NCBI RefSeq assembly: GCF_014205835.1
Contig: NZ_JACHCQ010000001.1
Coordinates: 124,001-188,000, forward strand
Direction of reading: 5' to 3'
DNA: 64,000 nt
From: Pedobacter sp. AK013
Lineage (GTDB): Bacteria > Bacteroidota > Bacteroidia > Sphingobacteriales > Sphingobacteriaceae
Positions 29,201 through 37,715 of this stretch are shown here, piece after piece; the first letter of the stretch is position 1; each line of letters opens with the position of its first letter. The translations under genes and the position numbers were made by a program. A model generated the notes under the pieces. The model was not told where the DNA came from. It saw nothing but the letters and a program-made list of their open reading frames with translations, and searched no databases.

Positions 29201-29411
29201 TAACACTGGCGCCAACAACTGTTTCTCCTTTTTCGTCCGTTACTGTTCCGGTAATAGCCGTTTGCTCCTGGGCACGGAGTTGAAAGGAAAGTAAGATCAG
29301 GGTGATGGAAGTAAAAATAACGGAGAGGACTTTACGTTTCAAAAACATTTTTTGAAGCAAGTACCAATCCACGCGTACAAAGCCGTCATAAGAGAATAAA
29401 CTTCTTTTCAT
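26208..29411 (-). CDS. SusC/RagA-family TonB-linked outer membrane transporter
   Basis: 1067 residues. Cleavable signal (ends [10 protein letters not shown]), then a carboxypeptidase-D-like beta-sandwich ([20 protein letters not shown]), a TonB box region near [12 protein letters not shown], a plug ([47 protein letters not shown]) and a 22-strand barrel ending in ...[10 protein letters not shown] with the aromatic/hydrophobic C-terminus. It imports the glycan captured by SusD using TonB energy. There is no anti-sigma-interacting N-terminal extension, consistent with control by a hybrid two-component regulator rather than an ECF sigma factor. Confidence 0.95.
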   Translation of the reverse strand: [1067 protein letters not shown]

Positions 29412-29608
29412 ATTGGGTTAGGGATTTGGTTAGTTAAAGAGGTAAATGGATTTAGTTCTATTTAATTCTTATCCAAAGATTCGGTTTTTAGCTTTTCGGA
29501 GGGATACGCATTTGTATCAATCTTTCTTCATTTTGTCTCGATTTGTAATTGAGGAGTTAGTTTTGCCACGGAGGCACAGAAACACGGAAAATGCTGCTCT
29601 GCGAGGAA
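29412..29608. other. Upstream region of the SusC gene
   Basis: No gene. It should carry the PUL promoter on the minus strand and possibly the regulator's binding site. I see no convincing TAnnTTTG box. Confidence 0.3.
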
Positions 29609-29748
29609 TCGTCATTGCGAGAAGGCTTTTTCAGCCGACGAAGCAATCTTTATAGCAAGGATCATCAGCAGGATAGATTGCTTCCCCGAAAAACGGGGCG
29701 GGCTGTCGTTCCTTTCCGAAAAACCGGAATAAACTCTTGCAATGACGA
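29609..29748. repeat. CGTCAT-type palindromic element, copy 4
   Basis: It starts TCGTCATTGCGAGAAGG and ends CTCTTGCAATGACGA; the two ends match in 13 of 14 positions when inverted. Inner CCCCGAAAAACGGGG and TTTCCGAAAAACCGGAA also form hairpins. Confidence 0.7.
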
Positions 29749-29801
29749 CATGTTTTGGAATCTGTCAATGGTAATTCTTCTCAGGATCTTAATCGTAACA
29801 G

Positions 29802-29940
29802 TTTTTTTGGAAACGGGGGCTTGGCTCATTTCGGTTACAGCAGTCCTGCTATTCCTACAAGTCCTCGCCCGATAGAAAAAATCGGGATCCGGGCTTTTCG
29901 TACGATCAGGTTTATTAACATAGGCTTATAGTGCTATTGA
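29802..29940. repeat. Intergenic repeat module A, copy 1
   Basis: About 112 bases from the T-run through GGAAACGGGGGCTTGGC to GATCAGGTTTATT match 42706-42822 with a single visible mismatch. Weaker similarity continues to 29940. It contains a CCCGAT-AGAAAA-ATCGGG hairpin. Confidence 0.85.
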
Positions 29941-29956
29941 AATCAGATTCCACAGA

Positions 29957-30063
29957 TTTTTTACGCCGGGTTTTGCGTTAGGGATTATAAGGGTTCAGTC
30001 CGATCCTTCATCGGTACCGGAGCGAAGCGAAGCCCTGCAAAGCCCGACCTTTGCACAACTTAG
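29957..30063. repeat. Intergenic repeat module B, copy 1
   Basis: Starts TTTTTTACGCCGGGTTTTGC and ends near GCACAACTTAG. It matches 42491-42599 with a few differences and carries the CCGAT-CCTTC-ATCGG hairpin. It forms the left border of the AT-rich block. Confidence 0.85.
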
Positions 30064-30188
30064 TATCTTAATAGAACACTTTAGCATGATAGATAATGAC
30101 TATGTAGTAGCTATAAGGCAATTGAAAACAACATTGCTACTTGTAAAAAAATTTTACTACGGCAAATCTGAGAAAAGTGAAATGATTT
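30064..30188. other. Spacer after module B
   Basis: AT-rich, no gene or structure recognised. Confidence 0.3.
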
Positions 30189-30553
30189 TTATGCTATCAA
30201 CCCTTTATCCTTAAGAAACTTTTGCAATAGGAAGAAGTATTCTAATCTCTGCTTATTATGTTCATCAATTTCAGCATTGCTATATTCAAAAGGAATGTAC
30301 AGGTCAGAGAAAGCTTTCTTTTTGCTTATTGGTTCGGTAGTATAATCAAGATCTTTCACCTCAATATCTACGTGTTCGCCTGTCTTAATTTTCTCTATTA
30401 TCCATGTCGAACATATGTCATTGCGGTCAAGGTGACTTAATTCAATTTCAAACTTCCCCATTCCATAATGGATTAAAAATGCTCAGGACCAGTATCTGGG
30501 CTTAAAGCAATTACATTCTTTTTGCCTCTAAAAATAATTTCTAATGCTTTCAT
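30189..30553 (-). pseudogene. Frameshifted small protein of unknown function
   Basis: From the ATG at 30553 the frame gives MKALEIIFRGKKNVIALSPD and stops after TGPEHF. One frame over, the sequence continues as FLIHYGMGKFEIELSHLD and on to the stop at 30189. Adding one T to the T5 run (A5 at 30475-30479 on the plus strand) joins both parts into about 121 residues with a consistent beta-rich then helical layout. The ATG overlaps the preceding gene's stop as ATGA, a sign of an old operon. Function unknown; it has the size of effector-immunity or accessory proteins. The open 90-residue frame from 30461 is only its C-terminal part. Confidence 0.6.
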
Positions 30554-30826
30554 TTCAATAATCCTTCAGCTAATAAGTCATTTTTCATAGATAAGTATAT
30601 ATTTAGTAAACTTTGGTAATCACGCGCTTCCTTAAAATACGGCTCAACGCTTTCCTTAATACTTTCAGATGCAACAATCCGTATGGAATCATTAATATCT
30701 AACGGAATATTTAGCCATTCTACCCTTGTAAATTTATCATCATCAAAACCAGTTACCTGAAGGCTATCGGTTGAACAGCTAACAATGATAGTTCCATTGT
30801 TTACGCCTATAGCGATTTTTTTTCAT
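30550..30826 (-). pseudogene. Frameshifted small protein of unknown function, upstream partner
   Basis: An open frame without a usable start encodes IAIGVNNGTIIVSCS, then FDDDKFTRVEWLNIPLDIND and YFKEARDYQSLLNIYLSMKND. A good ATG at 30826 is one base out of frame because of eight A in a row on the coding strand (30816-30823). Seven would give a 91-residue protein starting MKKIAIGV. It ends with an ATGA overlap into the next small gene. The layout (beta strands, a DINDSIRI turn, C-terminal helices) resembles the downstream partner, so the two may be relatives. No named family recognised. Confidence 0.55.
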
Positions 30827-30903
30827 TACAAAAAATTTCGAAGCCCCTCATACTAAAGCTAAATTGTTGGTTTAATTAACTGTTAAATACTATATTGTCT
30901 TCA

Positions 30904-33900
30904 TTATTCAGAAACTGTATTATTTTTACCAAACTTACGTGGATAATACGACAGACTTAACATAAAATATTGTTGAAGTACATTATTAAATCCAAATGTA
31001 CTGATGTTCCTATTCGTGGTGTTTATGACCGCTTTGTTCTGCTTCAACAGATCTAATGCAGAAAGCTTTATCTCAGCTTGATTCCCTTGTAAAAACCGAT
31101 AAGCTAAACTGGCGTTCCAAATGGTATAATTAATTGTAGCTTGGTTTAAAGCCTTGTTCGCATTGATATTTATATTAGAACTCCAGGTTAGATTCTTAGG
31201 AAACTGTAAGGTTCCACTGAAGCGGGTATAATTATTTTGTCCTCTATATTGATCGTTAAAAGACGTCTGTGAATTTTTATAAAAACCAAACCCTTGCTTA
31301 GCATTTACATTAACTATATCAGAAAAGCTATACGTTAACTCAATATCAAAATCATTAGTGTTATTTCTTGACATTACTAAGTAAGAATTTAAATATTGTG
31401 GAATTAGATAAGCATAGTGATCATACCATATGTTAAAACGAAAAGTATGATTTTTATTTGGACTGTAAGCTTTTCTGTAGAAGCCTCCAAAATGCCAATA
31501 TCTGCTTCCGTTTAGATTTATACTCGAATTTATTCTCCTTCCCAACTCATCATAATTCGTACTGTCTGCTATCTTGTTTTTCGTAAAATTACCATCAATG
31601 TTTATATTAATCTGATATGGGTTTTTGGGCAATCTACTTTCAAAATTGAGTTTGAGGGAAACAGTAGTTGTATACTCCGGTTTAATATTGAGGTTACCCT
31701 TTGGTATATACCAAACTCTCGCACTGTCAACTAATGGTGCAATATCTTCTAATGTCGGATATTTAACCTGGGTAATAAAATCTAAACTACTACCGACTTC
31801 AAAATCCCCATATTGATGATTATTATATTTAATGAATGCATTGGGGATGAATTTATGATATTGATAGTTGAAGTTTTGCTTAAGTTGGCTAGAACGATTC
31901 GACATGCTGAAATACTGAATTGTTGGCGTAATCGCGAAATCAAACCTTTCACTGTACCGATTCGTAAGTCCCTTTATAATGCTTTTTTTAATACTCAGTC
32001 TAGGTTGTATATCCTGAATATTTTCTATTCTCGAATTAGTTAAAATCTCGTTATTGTTCAATTTAAAAGTGGCAGGATCAATATCAAAAACATTTTCAAT
32101 AATGTCACCTTGATTAAATGTTAGATTACTTCCTAATTCCAAATTGAGACCTCCAAGATCCCTTGTTCCAAATAAGAGTTCTTTTAAAAGAGGATAATTA
32201 ATATCTAGAAGATGTATGGTGCGATCATCATTTATCATATATCTCCTATCATAAAATTTATTTGCGCCGGGATCAAACCCAGAAACTAATGATGATTTAT
32301 TATTTTTTTCTGCAACTGTTTGTTGGTAATCAAGCTTGTAGTTCAAAGAATAATTAGAAAAAGGCCGGCGTACCCACTTTCCGGTAACCTCATCATCCTC
32401 TCTCTGTCTTTGATAGTTAAATTTTGCATCTAATACGAAACGCTTGTAATTGCTTTGACTAGTATTCATTGCATTACTTGTGCTTAACTTTCCAGCAGTC
32501 CCGGTACGGTATTGCTCGCCAGTACTTTCACCAGAATAACTATTTTCATTAATAGTTGCGTCAGCCGAAATGGCGAAATTGAAATTTTCATTCTGCTGAG
32601 TATATTTTAAACTGAAGTTATTGTTTGCATTTATGTTGACACTTTGATTCGAAGTATTACTACTTAGAATACTGTCAGTTTTAAGGATAGTATTTATAAA
32701 TCTTAAACCATTTATAACCTCATTATTCCGCTTCATGAAATAATCAGCAATAAACCTCCTACTCTTCTTGTTTTTTAAATCTGGGAGAAAATCATATTGG
32801 AATTTTGCGCCCGCGGTTGTACTGGTATTAACGCCGGCTCTTCTGAAATCAGGTTGATAATCTAAAGTATTACCTTCCCCTTTAAAACTGTTATTGCGTA
32901 TCAGAGTTGTTATATTATTAGCTAACTTGTTTATATTATTAAAAGCACCGACCGTGCTTAACTGTAACGTTTTGGTGAATCCATTAAGCATGGCATCTGA
33001 GGAAAACCTATTTCCCGTACCATATCCAGCTCCAATTTTCCCAAAAAATCCAATCTTTTTATCGTCCTTTAGTTTAAGATTAGCACTTAATGTTGAATCT
33101 AACGGGTTAACATCATTCCTTTGACGATAGATCTGGACCTTATCAAGGATTTCTTTTGGTAAATTTTGCGTTGCCGTCGTAAAGTCACCTCCTCCCATAA
33201 AAGGTTTACCATCAACTAAAAGTGAACTAATTTTCTTACCGTTAAAAGTAATATCACCATCACCCCAAATGACGATACCAGGGAGTATCCTCATCAAATC
33301 TTCAGCAGTAGCGTTTACATCCATTTTGAATGCACGGGGATTAAATTCAAGGGTATCACCGTTCATTCTCACAGGTGCGACGCTCGTAATCCTAATTTCC
33401 TCAAGTGTATTTTCTTTTTCAGTATTCTGCTGCATCAGGATCCAGTTGAAGTCTAACGTATGTTTAGCCTCAGTTAATGTGAAAATCCTTTGAACCGGAG
33501 TGAAACCAATATGAGTAATTAATAATTTGATCGGCGTATTTAATGGAAGTTTATTAATAACAAATTCTCCTAACTCATTAGGAAGACGAAAACTAAGCAG
33601 CTTTGAATCTAGATTACTATATACTGAAACTGTTGCTGTTGTCAATACATTTCTATAGGTACTGTCTTTCACTTTTCCATGTATAGCTCCTTGAATGATA
33701 TTTTGGTTAGTTTTGGAAATTCCCGTTTTTACGTCTTTGGGCACACCCATATTATTCAAAACAGGACTAAGCATGATATCAAGTTTATTGTTCCTGTTTT
33801 CTAAGCTCAATTCGAATTTTATCTTTTGTAGTTTATATCTTTCAATGTCAACAATTAAAAATAGCGGTTTAGAAACAGGCAGATTTTGTACGGAATAGTG

Positions 33901-34125
33901 TCCCGTCGAATTGATCTGTACACGTTTTATTAACTTGCCACTTATAGTGTTATATACGCTAATTTCCCCTTTTTCTAAGGCATTTTTCGATATACTGTCT
34001 ACGACGAAACCGGCGATGCTTCCGTTAGCCGTTGATAGTTTTTTGTCTTGCGGATGCGTCTGCCCATAAAGGAATGCCGCCCAAAAAACGAATATTAACA
34101 ATAATTGAATTTTTCGAAAAATCAT
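30904..34125 (-). CDS. TonB-receptor-like outer membrane beta-barrel protein
   Basis: 1073 residues. Signal peptide ending at FLYGQ; two carboxypeptidase-D-like sandwiches (about 37-115 with GSIAGFVVDS, and about 147-235 with GAIHGKVKDST); a plug-like segment (AEDLMRILPGIVIWGDGDITFNG, SSLLVDGKPFMGG); then a long barrel with a Tyr/Asn-rich end LSYYPRKFG. This matches the outer-membrane beta-barrel family 3 of Bacteroidota rather than SusC, and no SusD follows. It is last of a seven-gene same-strand cluster, so it may pass the cluster's product or ligand across the outer membrane. Duplicated N-terminal sandwich domains are less usual. Confidence 0.85.
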   Translation of the reverse strand: MIFRKIQLLLIFVFWAAFLYGQTHPQDKKLSTANGSIAGFVVDSISKNALEKGEISVYNTISGKLIKRVQINSTGHYSVQNLPVSKPLFLIVDIERYKLQKIKFELSLENRNNKLDIMLSPVLNNMGVPKDVKTGISKTNQNIIQGAIHGKVKDSTYRNVLTTATVSVYSNLDSKLLSFRLPNELGEFVINKLPLNTPIKLLITHIGFTPVQRIFTLTEAKHTLDFNWILMQQNTEKENTLEEIRITSVAPVRMNGDTLEFNPRAFKMDVNATAEDLMRILPGIVIWGDGDITFNGKKISSLLVDGKPFMGGGDFTTATQNLPKEILDKVQIYRQRNDVNPLDSTLSANLKLKDDKKIGFFGKIGAGYGTGNRFSSDAMLNGFTKTLQLSTVGAFNNINKLANNITTLIRNNSFKGEGNTLDYQPDFRRAGVNTSTTAGAKFQYDFLPDLKNKKSRRFIADYFMKRNNEVINGLRFINTILKTDSILSSNTSNQSVNINANNNFSLKYTQQNENFNFAISADATINENSYSGESTGEQYRTGTAGKLSTSNAMNTSQSNYKRFVLDAKFNYQRQREDDEVTGKWVRRPFSNYSLNYKLDYQQTVAEKNNKSSLVSGFDPGANKFYDRRYMINDDRTIHLLDINYPLLKELLFGTRDLGGLNLELGSNLTFNQGDIIENVFDIDPATFKLNNNEILTNSRIENIQDIQPRLSIKKSIIKGLTNRYSERFDFAITPTIQYFSMSNRSSQLKQNFNYQYHKFIPNAFIKYNNHQYGDFEVGSSLDFITQVKYPTLEDIAPLVDSARVWYIPKGNLNIKPEYTTTVSLKLNFESRLPKNPYQININIDGNFTKNKIADSTNYDELGRRINSSINLNGSRYWHFGGFYRKAYSPNKNHTFRFNIWYDHYAYLIPQYLNSYLVMSRNNTNDFDIELTYSFSDIVNVNAKQGFGFYKNSQTSFNDQYRGQNNYTRFSGTLQFPKNLTWSSNININANKALNQATINYTIWNASLAYRFLQGNQAEIKLSALDLLKQNKAVINTTNRNISTFGFNNVLQQYFMLSLSYYPRKFGKNNTVSE

Positions 34126-34204
34126 TCCTTAATTATTTATTACCCTTGCCTGTCAACATCAGATAAAAAGTCAGTATTTCAATATTAACCCGACTTTTAA
34201 GATA

Positions 34205-36052
34205 TCACTGGTGTTGTTTTAGCATCTTTATTGTATTTTGTTTGATCTTAGCCACACTATGTGAGGGAATCTTTACAGGCATTGACAGTATATTGTTTCC
34301 AAGCTCGAAAAGATGAACTGTATCCCTATTTAAGGCATACAACTGTAGCAAATCATACTTTGGTTGAAATCTATTAGGTAAATAGTTTATCAAAAATCTT
34401 TGATTGATAATTGCTAGCTCGTATTTTTTTGCGGTACGGTAAGCATTCGTTAAAGCCTCAATTCCCTGACGGGTTATCAGAATCTTCTTTGCTTTTTCCA
34501 ACGTTGCGATGGCATCAAAGATATTTGAGCTATCGGAGATTAATTGATTACCATACTCAATCAGGAATTTGCCGTCATTTTTAAGTAATGGGTGTATTCT
34601 TTTATATTCAACAAGATTTTTGGCCCCAAAACTATTGCGTAGGGAACTCCATTTTATGCTAGCACAATATATAAAGTATCCCTTACGGAAGGCACAACAA
34701 CTAAAAACAATACAGATCAGAATTACAGCATTTTTGTAGTATATAGGTTGTTGTATTTTATTTTCGGTATGCTTAATATCAAATGAAAATGCCAATGCGA
34801 TATAGGTGCCCACCATCATCATCATGATATTAACATGCAAAGGATAGGAGGTGAAGCCACTAATCAATATTGCGACAACGGTGCCTTTAATTGCAATCAA
34901 CAAATCACTATTTTTTTGTGTTTTTAACCTGAAGAAACACACGAGTCCATAGCCGCATAAAGTAAATCCAACAAATCCAACTGTAATAAAAAGCTGTAAA
35001 TATTCGTTAAAAATGATATAGCTCTCACTGGCACTTATAAAATATATTAAATCTGGCTTTGAGTGATTTGCAAAATAACCAGCTTGCCACTGTGGATAGT
35101 ACCATGTAAACCTACCTATTCCCGTTCCAAGCCAAAAATTCTCACGAATGTGTTGAATCGTAATATCAAACCCCATAATTCTTCCAAATGAAGATAATTT
35201 CTTCAATCTAAACAGCCAAACACAAAATCCAATCAAACCAAATATATTAACCATGACGAGTGCCCGGAAGGTGGTTTTAGATATTCTTGCGAAGCTTGTT
35301 TTTATCTCATTGGCGTACTTCTGACCTAAAATGTAGAAAGATGTGCCTATCAAACAGACCGTTGCTGTTCTACTTTGGGTAAGGACGATTACATAGCATA
35401 CAGCTACAAAGACAGATATGAAAATGCTCCATGAGCAAATAGCTGTGACATAAGTTTTTATTCCTAAAATTTTTGTGTTTTGAAATCTCAGGCATTTGAA
35501 ATAAAAAACTGGCAGATTAGACACCAGATAAAACGCATAGACACCAGAATTTTTCATTGACCCTTTAATTGATAATCCTTGTTGATCTCCACCCGAGAAG
35601 GCTTGGTCTAACCCGAGATATAACTGAATTAAAAATAGTATTAGAAAACAGGCAACTATACTGTCTACAAAATGATTATGATTTAATAAGAAGATACAAT
35701 AAGAAGCAAGACCAATAATAGTTAAATTAAAGAAATACTCATTACTGAAACTATAGTAGTCCGTGAAAATTGGTGCAGATAAAACTAAGGCAATAAAGAT
35801 TAAGCCAGGGAATAAATTCCGCCTATATTGTTGCTTAGCAGTTAAGGCTAAAATCAGGGCTAAAATTAAAAAAGGCAAAAAAAACACTAGTAAGTATTGC
35901 TGATTGCTAAATGTTTCGTAGTTGAATGAAAATGTATTATAAAACATTAAGTAAATTATAAGCAACAAAAGACCCACACAGAAGATTGTGGAGATCGATT
36001 TTACGACAATTGACTTTAGATTTAATTTATTTATCATAGTGCAGCCGGTCAT
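34205..36052 (-). CDS. O-antigen ligase/Wzy-like membrane protein with C-terminal repeat region
   Basis: 615 residues with about 12 membrane segments up to residue 440. The ligase-type periplasmic loop is visible: LGTGIGRFTWYYPQWQAGYF, then FNEYLQLFITVGFVG. The soluble C-terminal 150 residues are TPR-like (AIATLEKAKKIL, AYRTAKKYELAIINQRFL). WaaL/Wzy proteins transfer or polymerise undecaprenyl-linked glycans, and some relatives glycosylate proteins. No glycosyltransferase lies beside it, so a protein or peptide acceptor is possible. The start ATG overlaps the upstream stop as TAATG, so it is translationally coupled to the propeller gene. Confidence 0.78.
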   Translation of the reverse strand: MTGCTMINKLNLKSIVVKSISTIFCVGLLLLIIYLMFYNTFSFNYETFSNQQYLLVFFLPFLILALILALTAKQQYRRNLFPGLIFIALVLSAPIFTDYYSFSNEYFFNLTIIGLASYCIFLLNHNHFVDSIVACFLILFLIQLYLGLDQAFSGGDQQGLSIKGSMKNSGVYAFYLVSNLPVFYFKCLRFQNTKILGIKTYVTAICSWSIFISVFVAVCYVIVLTQSRTATVCLIGTSFYILGQKYANEIKTSFARISKTTFRALVMVNIFGLIGFCVWLFRLKKLSSFGRIMGFDITIQHIRENFWLGTGIGRFTWYYPQWQAGYFANHSKPDLIYFISASESYIIFNEYLQLFITVGFVGFTLCGYGLVCFFRLKTQKNSDLLIAIKGTVVAILISGFTSYPLHVNIMMMMVGTYIALAFSFDIKHTENKIQQPIYYKNAVILICIVFSCCAFRKGYFIYCASIKWSSLRNSFGAKNLVEYKRIHPLLKNDGKFLIEYGNQLISDSSNIFDAIATLEKAKKILITRQGIEALTNAYRTAKKYELAIINQRFLINYLPNRFQPKYDLLQLYALNRDTVHLFELGNNILSMPVKIPSHSVAKIKQNTIKMLKQHQ

Positions 36053-37296
36053 TACTCTTTTAATCTCATTCGAACTATAACCGGATTACTTTTGCGGTTT
36101 TGTGTTAAGAAATAATTTTGTAAGGCCACAGGATATAGGGCTTTTTTACTTTTTGTTGCTTCACGGGCTCCAAACATTTCTAATGATGAAAGATGGGTGT
36201 ACAAATAATCATTTTTGAAATAAAAGCCCTCTGTTGAAATAGTCCCTTGCGAATGAAATGGTAAAAAATAGGTAGATGGGTCAGGGCTGACTTTTTCGAA
36301 TGCGACAAGTCTGTTATCTTTAAATCTGTAGAAGAAATTTCTCGGAATCACAGCCCCATCTGCACCATATCTGCTGACAAGCCCGGTGTGCGTTTTAAAG
36401 ATTAGTTTATTCTCATCGCAAATGATGTTTTCTAACCCCAAAACAGTCTGATCATTAAACCATTTGGTATGGATAGCACTATCAATTTTTTTCTTATCCT
36501 GAATGGCTAACAAGGAGTTTTGTATAGAAAATTTTGCAGGAAATATCACTTGAAATAATGGTATTGTATTTCCTGTCAATGAACTGACTTCATAAATCTT
36601 ATTGGTCAAAGGTGTTGCAAAATAGAATTTACCAGACCGTGTTACTGGCAGATTAAAATGTCCTAGTTCCTTTGTAAGATAGAATAGTGCAAATGCATTC
36701 GAACTATCGTAGGGAACAGCAGAGCCAACTTTTTTATTATTCCTATATTGAGTGAAGTAATGCGTAGGAAATGTTTCTTTTTCAGAAAATTGATATCTAA
36801 GCCAAAAATTATTTTTGTCAATGAATAACCCATTACGGACAAAATCAATGTTAACATCATTAATGTTCGCTTTGGAAACGAACATTCCAACTAAACTATA
36901 GTTCTCAAATGCTAGCTTAGTTTTCTCAATATCTTGAAATACTACATCAATGGTATTTTTTTGTGAATTAAATATTGCCCCGGTAGGATACAATGTTCCC
37001 CTTTTTGAAACCTTATTTAAGAATTTCCCGGAAGGTGAAAAAAAGAGTATACTTTTGGTATCTCTATCTGTAATGACAAAACTAGAATCGGTTAGAATTA
37101 GATTCGAAATTTGACCAAATCGAGAAATCTTTGTGTTTTCAAGTGGGATGTATTCTAGTTTGGTTAGATATTCGGAAAATGCTCCGCCGTAAGACCTATC
37201 TAAATCAATTCTTAGTTTAGCTGGTTCCTGAGAGAATGAAGTCGAAAACCCTAAGCAGGCACAAAACAAGAAAAAGAAGCGTATAAGAATTTTCAT
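36052..37296 (-). CDS. Exported six-bladed beta-propeller protein
   Basis: 414 residues with signal peptide MKILIRFFFLFCACLGFSTSFSQ. Typical blade text follows: LEYIPLENTKISRFGQISNL, FVITDRDTKSILFFSPSGKF, with similar turns to the C-terminus. Bacteroidota six-bladed propellers of this kind are exported and often lie next to other lipoproteins and small leader-bearing peptides; they are presumed binding scaffolds. It starts 11 bases after the thioredoxin-like gene and overlaps the next by one base. Confidence 0.78.
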   Translation of the reverse strand: MKILIRFFFLFCACLGFSTSFSQEPAKLRIDLDRSYGGAFSEYLTKLEYIPLENTKISRFGQISNLILTDSSFVITDRDTKSILFFSPSGKFLNKVSKRGTLYPTGAIFNSQKNTIDVVFQDIEKTKLAFENYSLVGMFVSKANINDVNIDFVRNGLFIDKNNFWLRYQFSEKETFPTHYFTQYRNNKKVGSAVPYDSSNAFALFYLTKELGHFNLPVTRSGKFYFATPLTNKIYEVSSLTGNTIPLFQVIFPAKFSIQNSLLAIQDKKKIDSAIHTKWFNDQTVLGLENIICDENKLIFKTHTGLVSRYGADGAVIPRNFFYRFKDNRLVAFEKVSPDPSTYFLPFHSQGTISTEGFYFKNDYLYTHLSSLEMFGAREATKSKKALYPVALQNYFLTQNRKSNPVIVRMRLKE

Positions 37297-37307
37297 TTTG
37301 TAGATTG

Positions 37308-37715
37308 CTATTTTGTAATTTCAGTTATCACTCTATTCTTTACAACAATATGTGTCGGATAGGACCAAAAGTCCTTGTACTTAACTGAATTTTTTATGTA
37401 GTTATCAGCAGTATCAATTAATATATTTGGATCATCAAAACTTATCCGCTTATCACGTAATCTATTTTTGAGTGTTTTGAGAGATTGTATCTTACAGAAA
37501 ATAATTTTATAATTATTTGTCTTTAATAATGAATCAATTGAATTTTCCGCATCAGAAATGCATCCACTACAACCAGATCCTGGTAGTACCAAAACGTTTC
37601 CGCTTTCTATATCCGGAAATGTATTGATGATGAATTCATTAAGTTGATCATTTTTTCTCTGACAACTAAGAATCAGGATAAATGCAATTGAGAATATCAA
37701 ATATTTTGTTTTCAT
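37308..37715 (-). CDS. Small lipoprotein with CxxC thioredoxin-like motif
   Basis: 135 residues. Lipobox at FILILSCQ, then a short mature domain with strand NVLVLPGSGCSGC. The CSGC pair sits right after a beta strand, as in thioredoxin-fold oxidoreductases, and YPTHIVVKNRVI near the end looks like the cis-Pro strand. It could make, reduce or shuffle disulfides at the cell surface. The same cluster encodes a peptide with seven cysteines, which would be an obvious substrate (inference). It overlaps the upstream lipoprotein gene by 4 bases (ATGA). Confidence 0.7.
   Translation of the reverse strand: MKTKYLIFSIAFILILSCQRKNDQLNEFIINTFPDIESGNVLVLPGSGCSGCISDAENSIDSLLKTNNYKIIFCKIQSLKTLKNRLRDKRISFDDPNILIDTADNYIKNSVKYKDFWSYPTHIVVKNRVITEITK

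Noticed and set aside
29802..30063. Insertion sequence or MITE
   Set aside because: Modules A and B lack terminal inverted repeats, visible target duplications or a transposase, so they are listed only as repeats.
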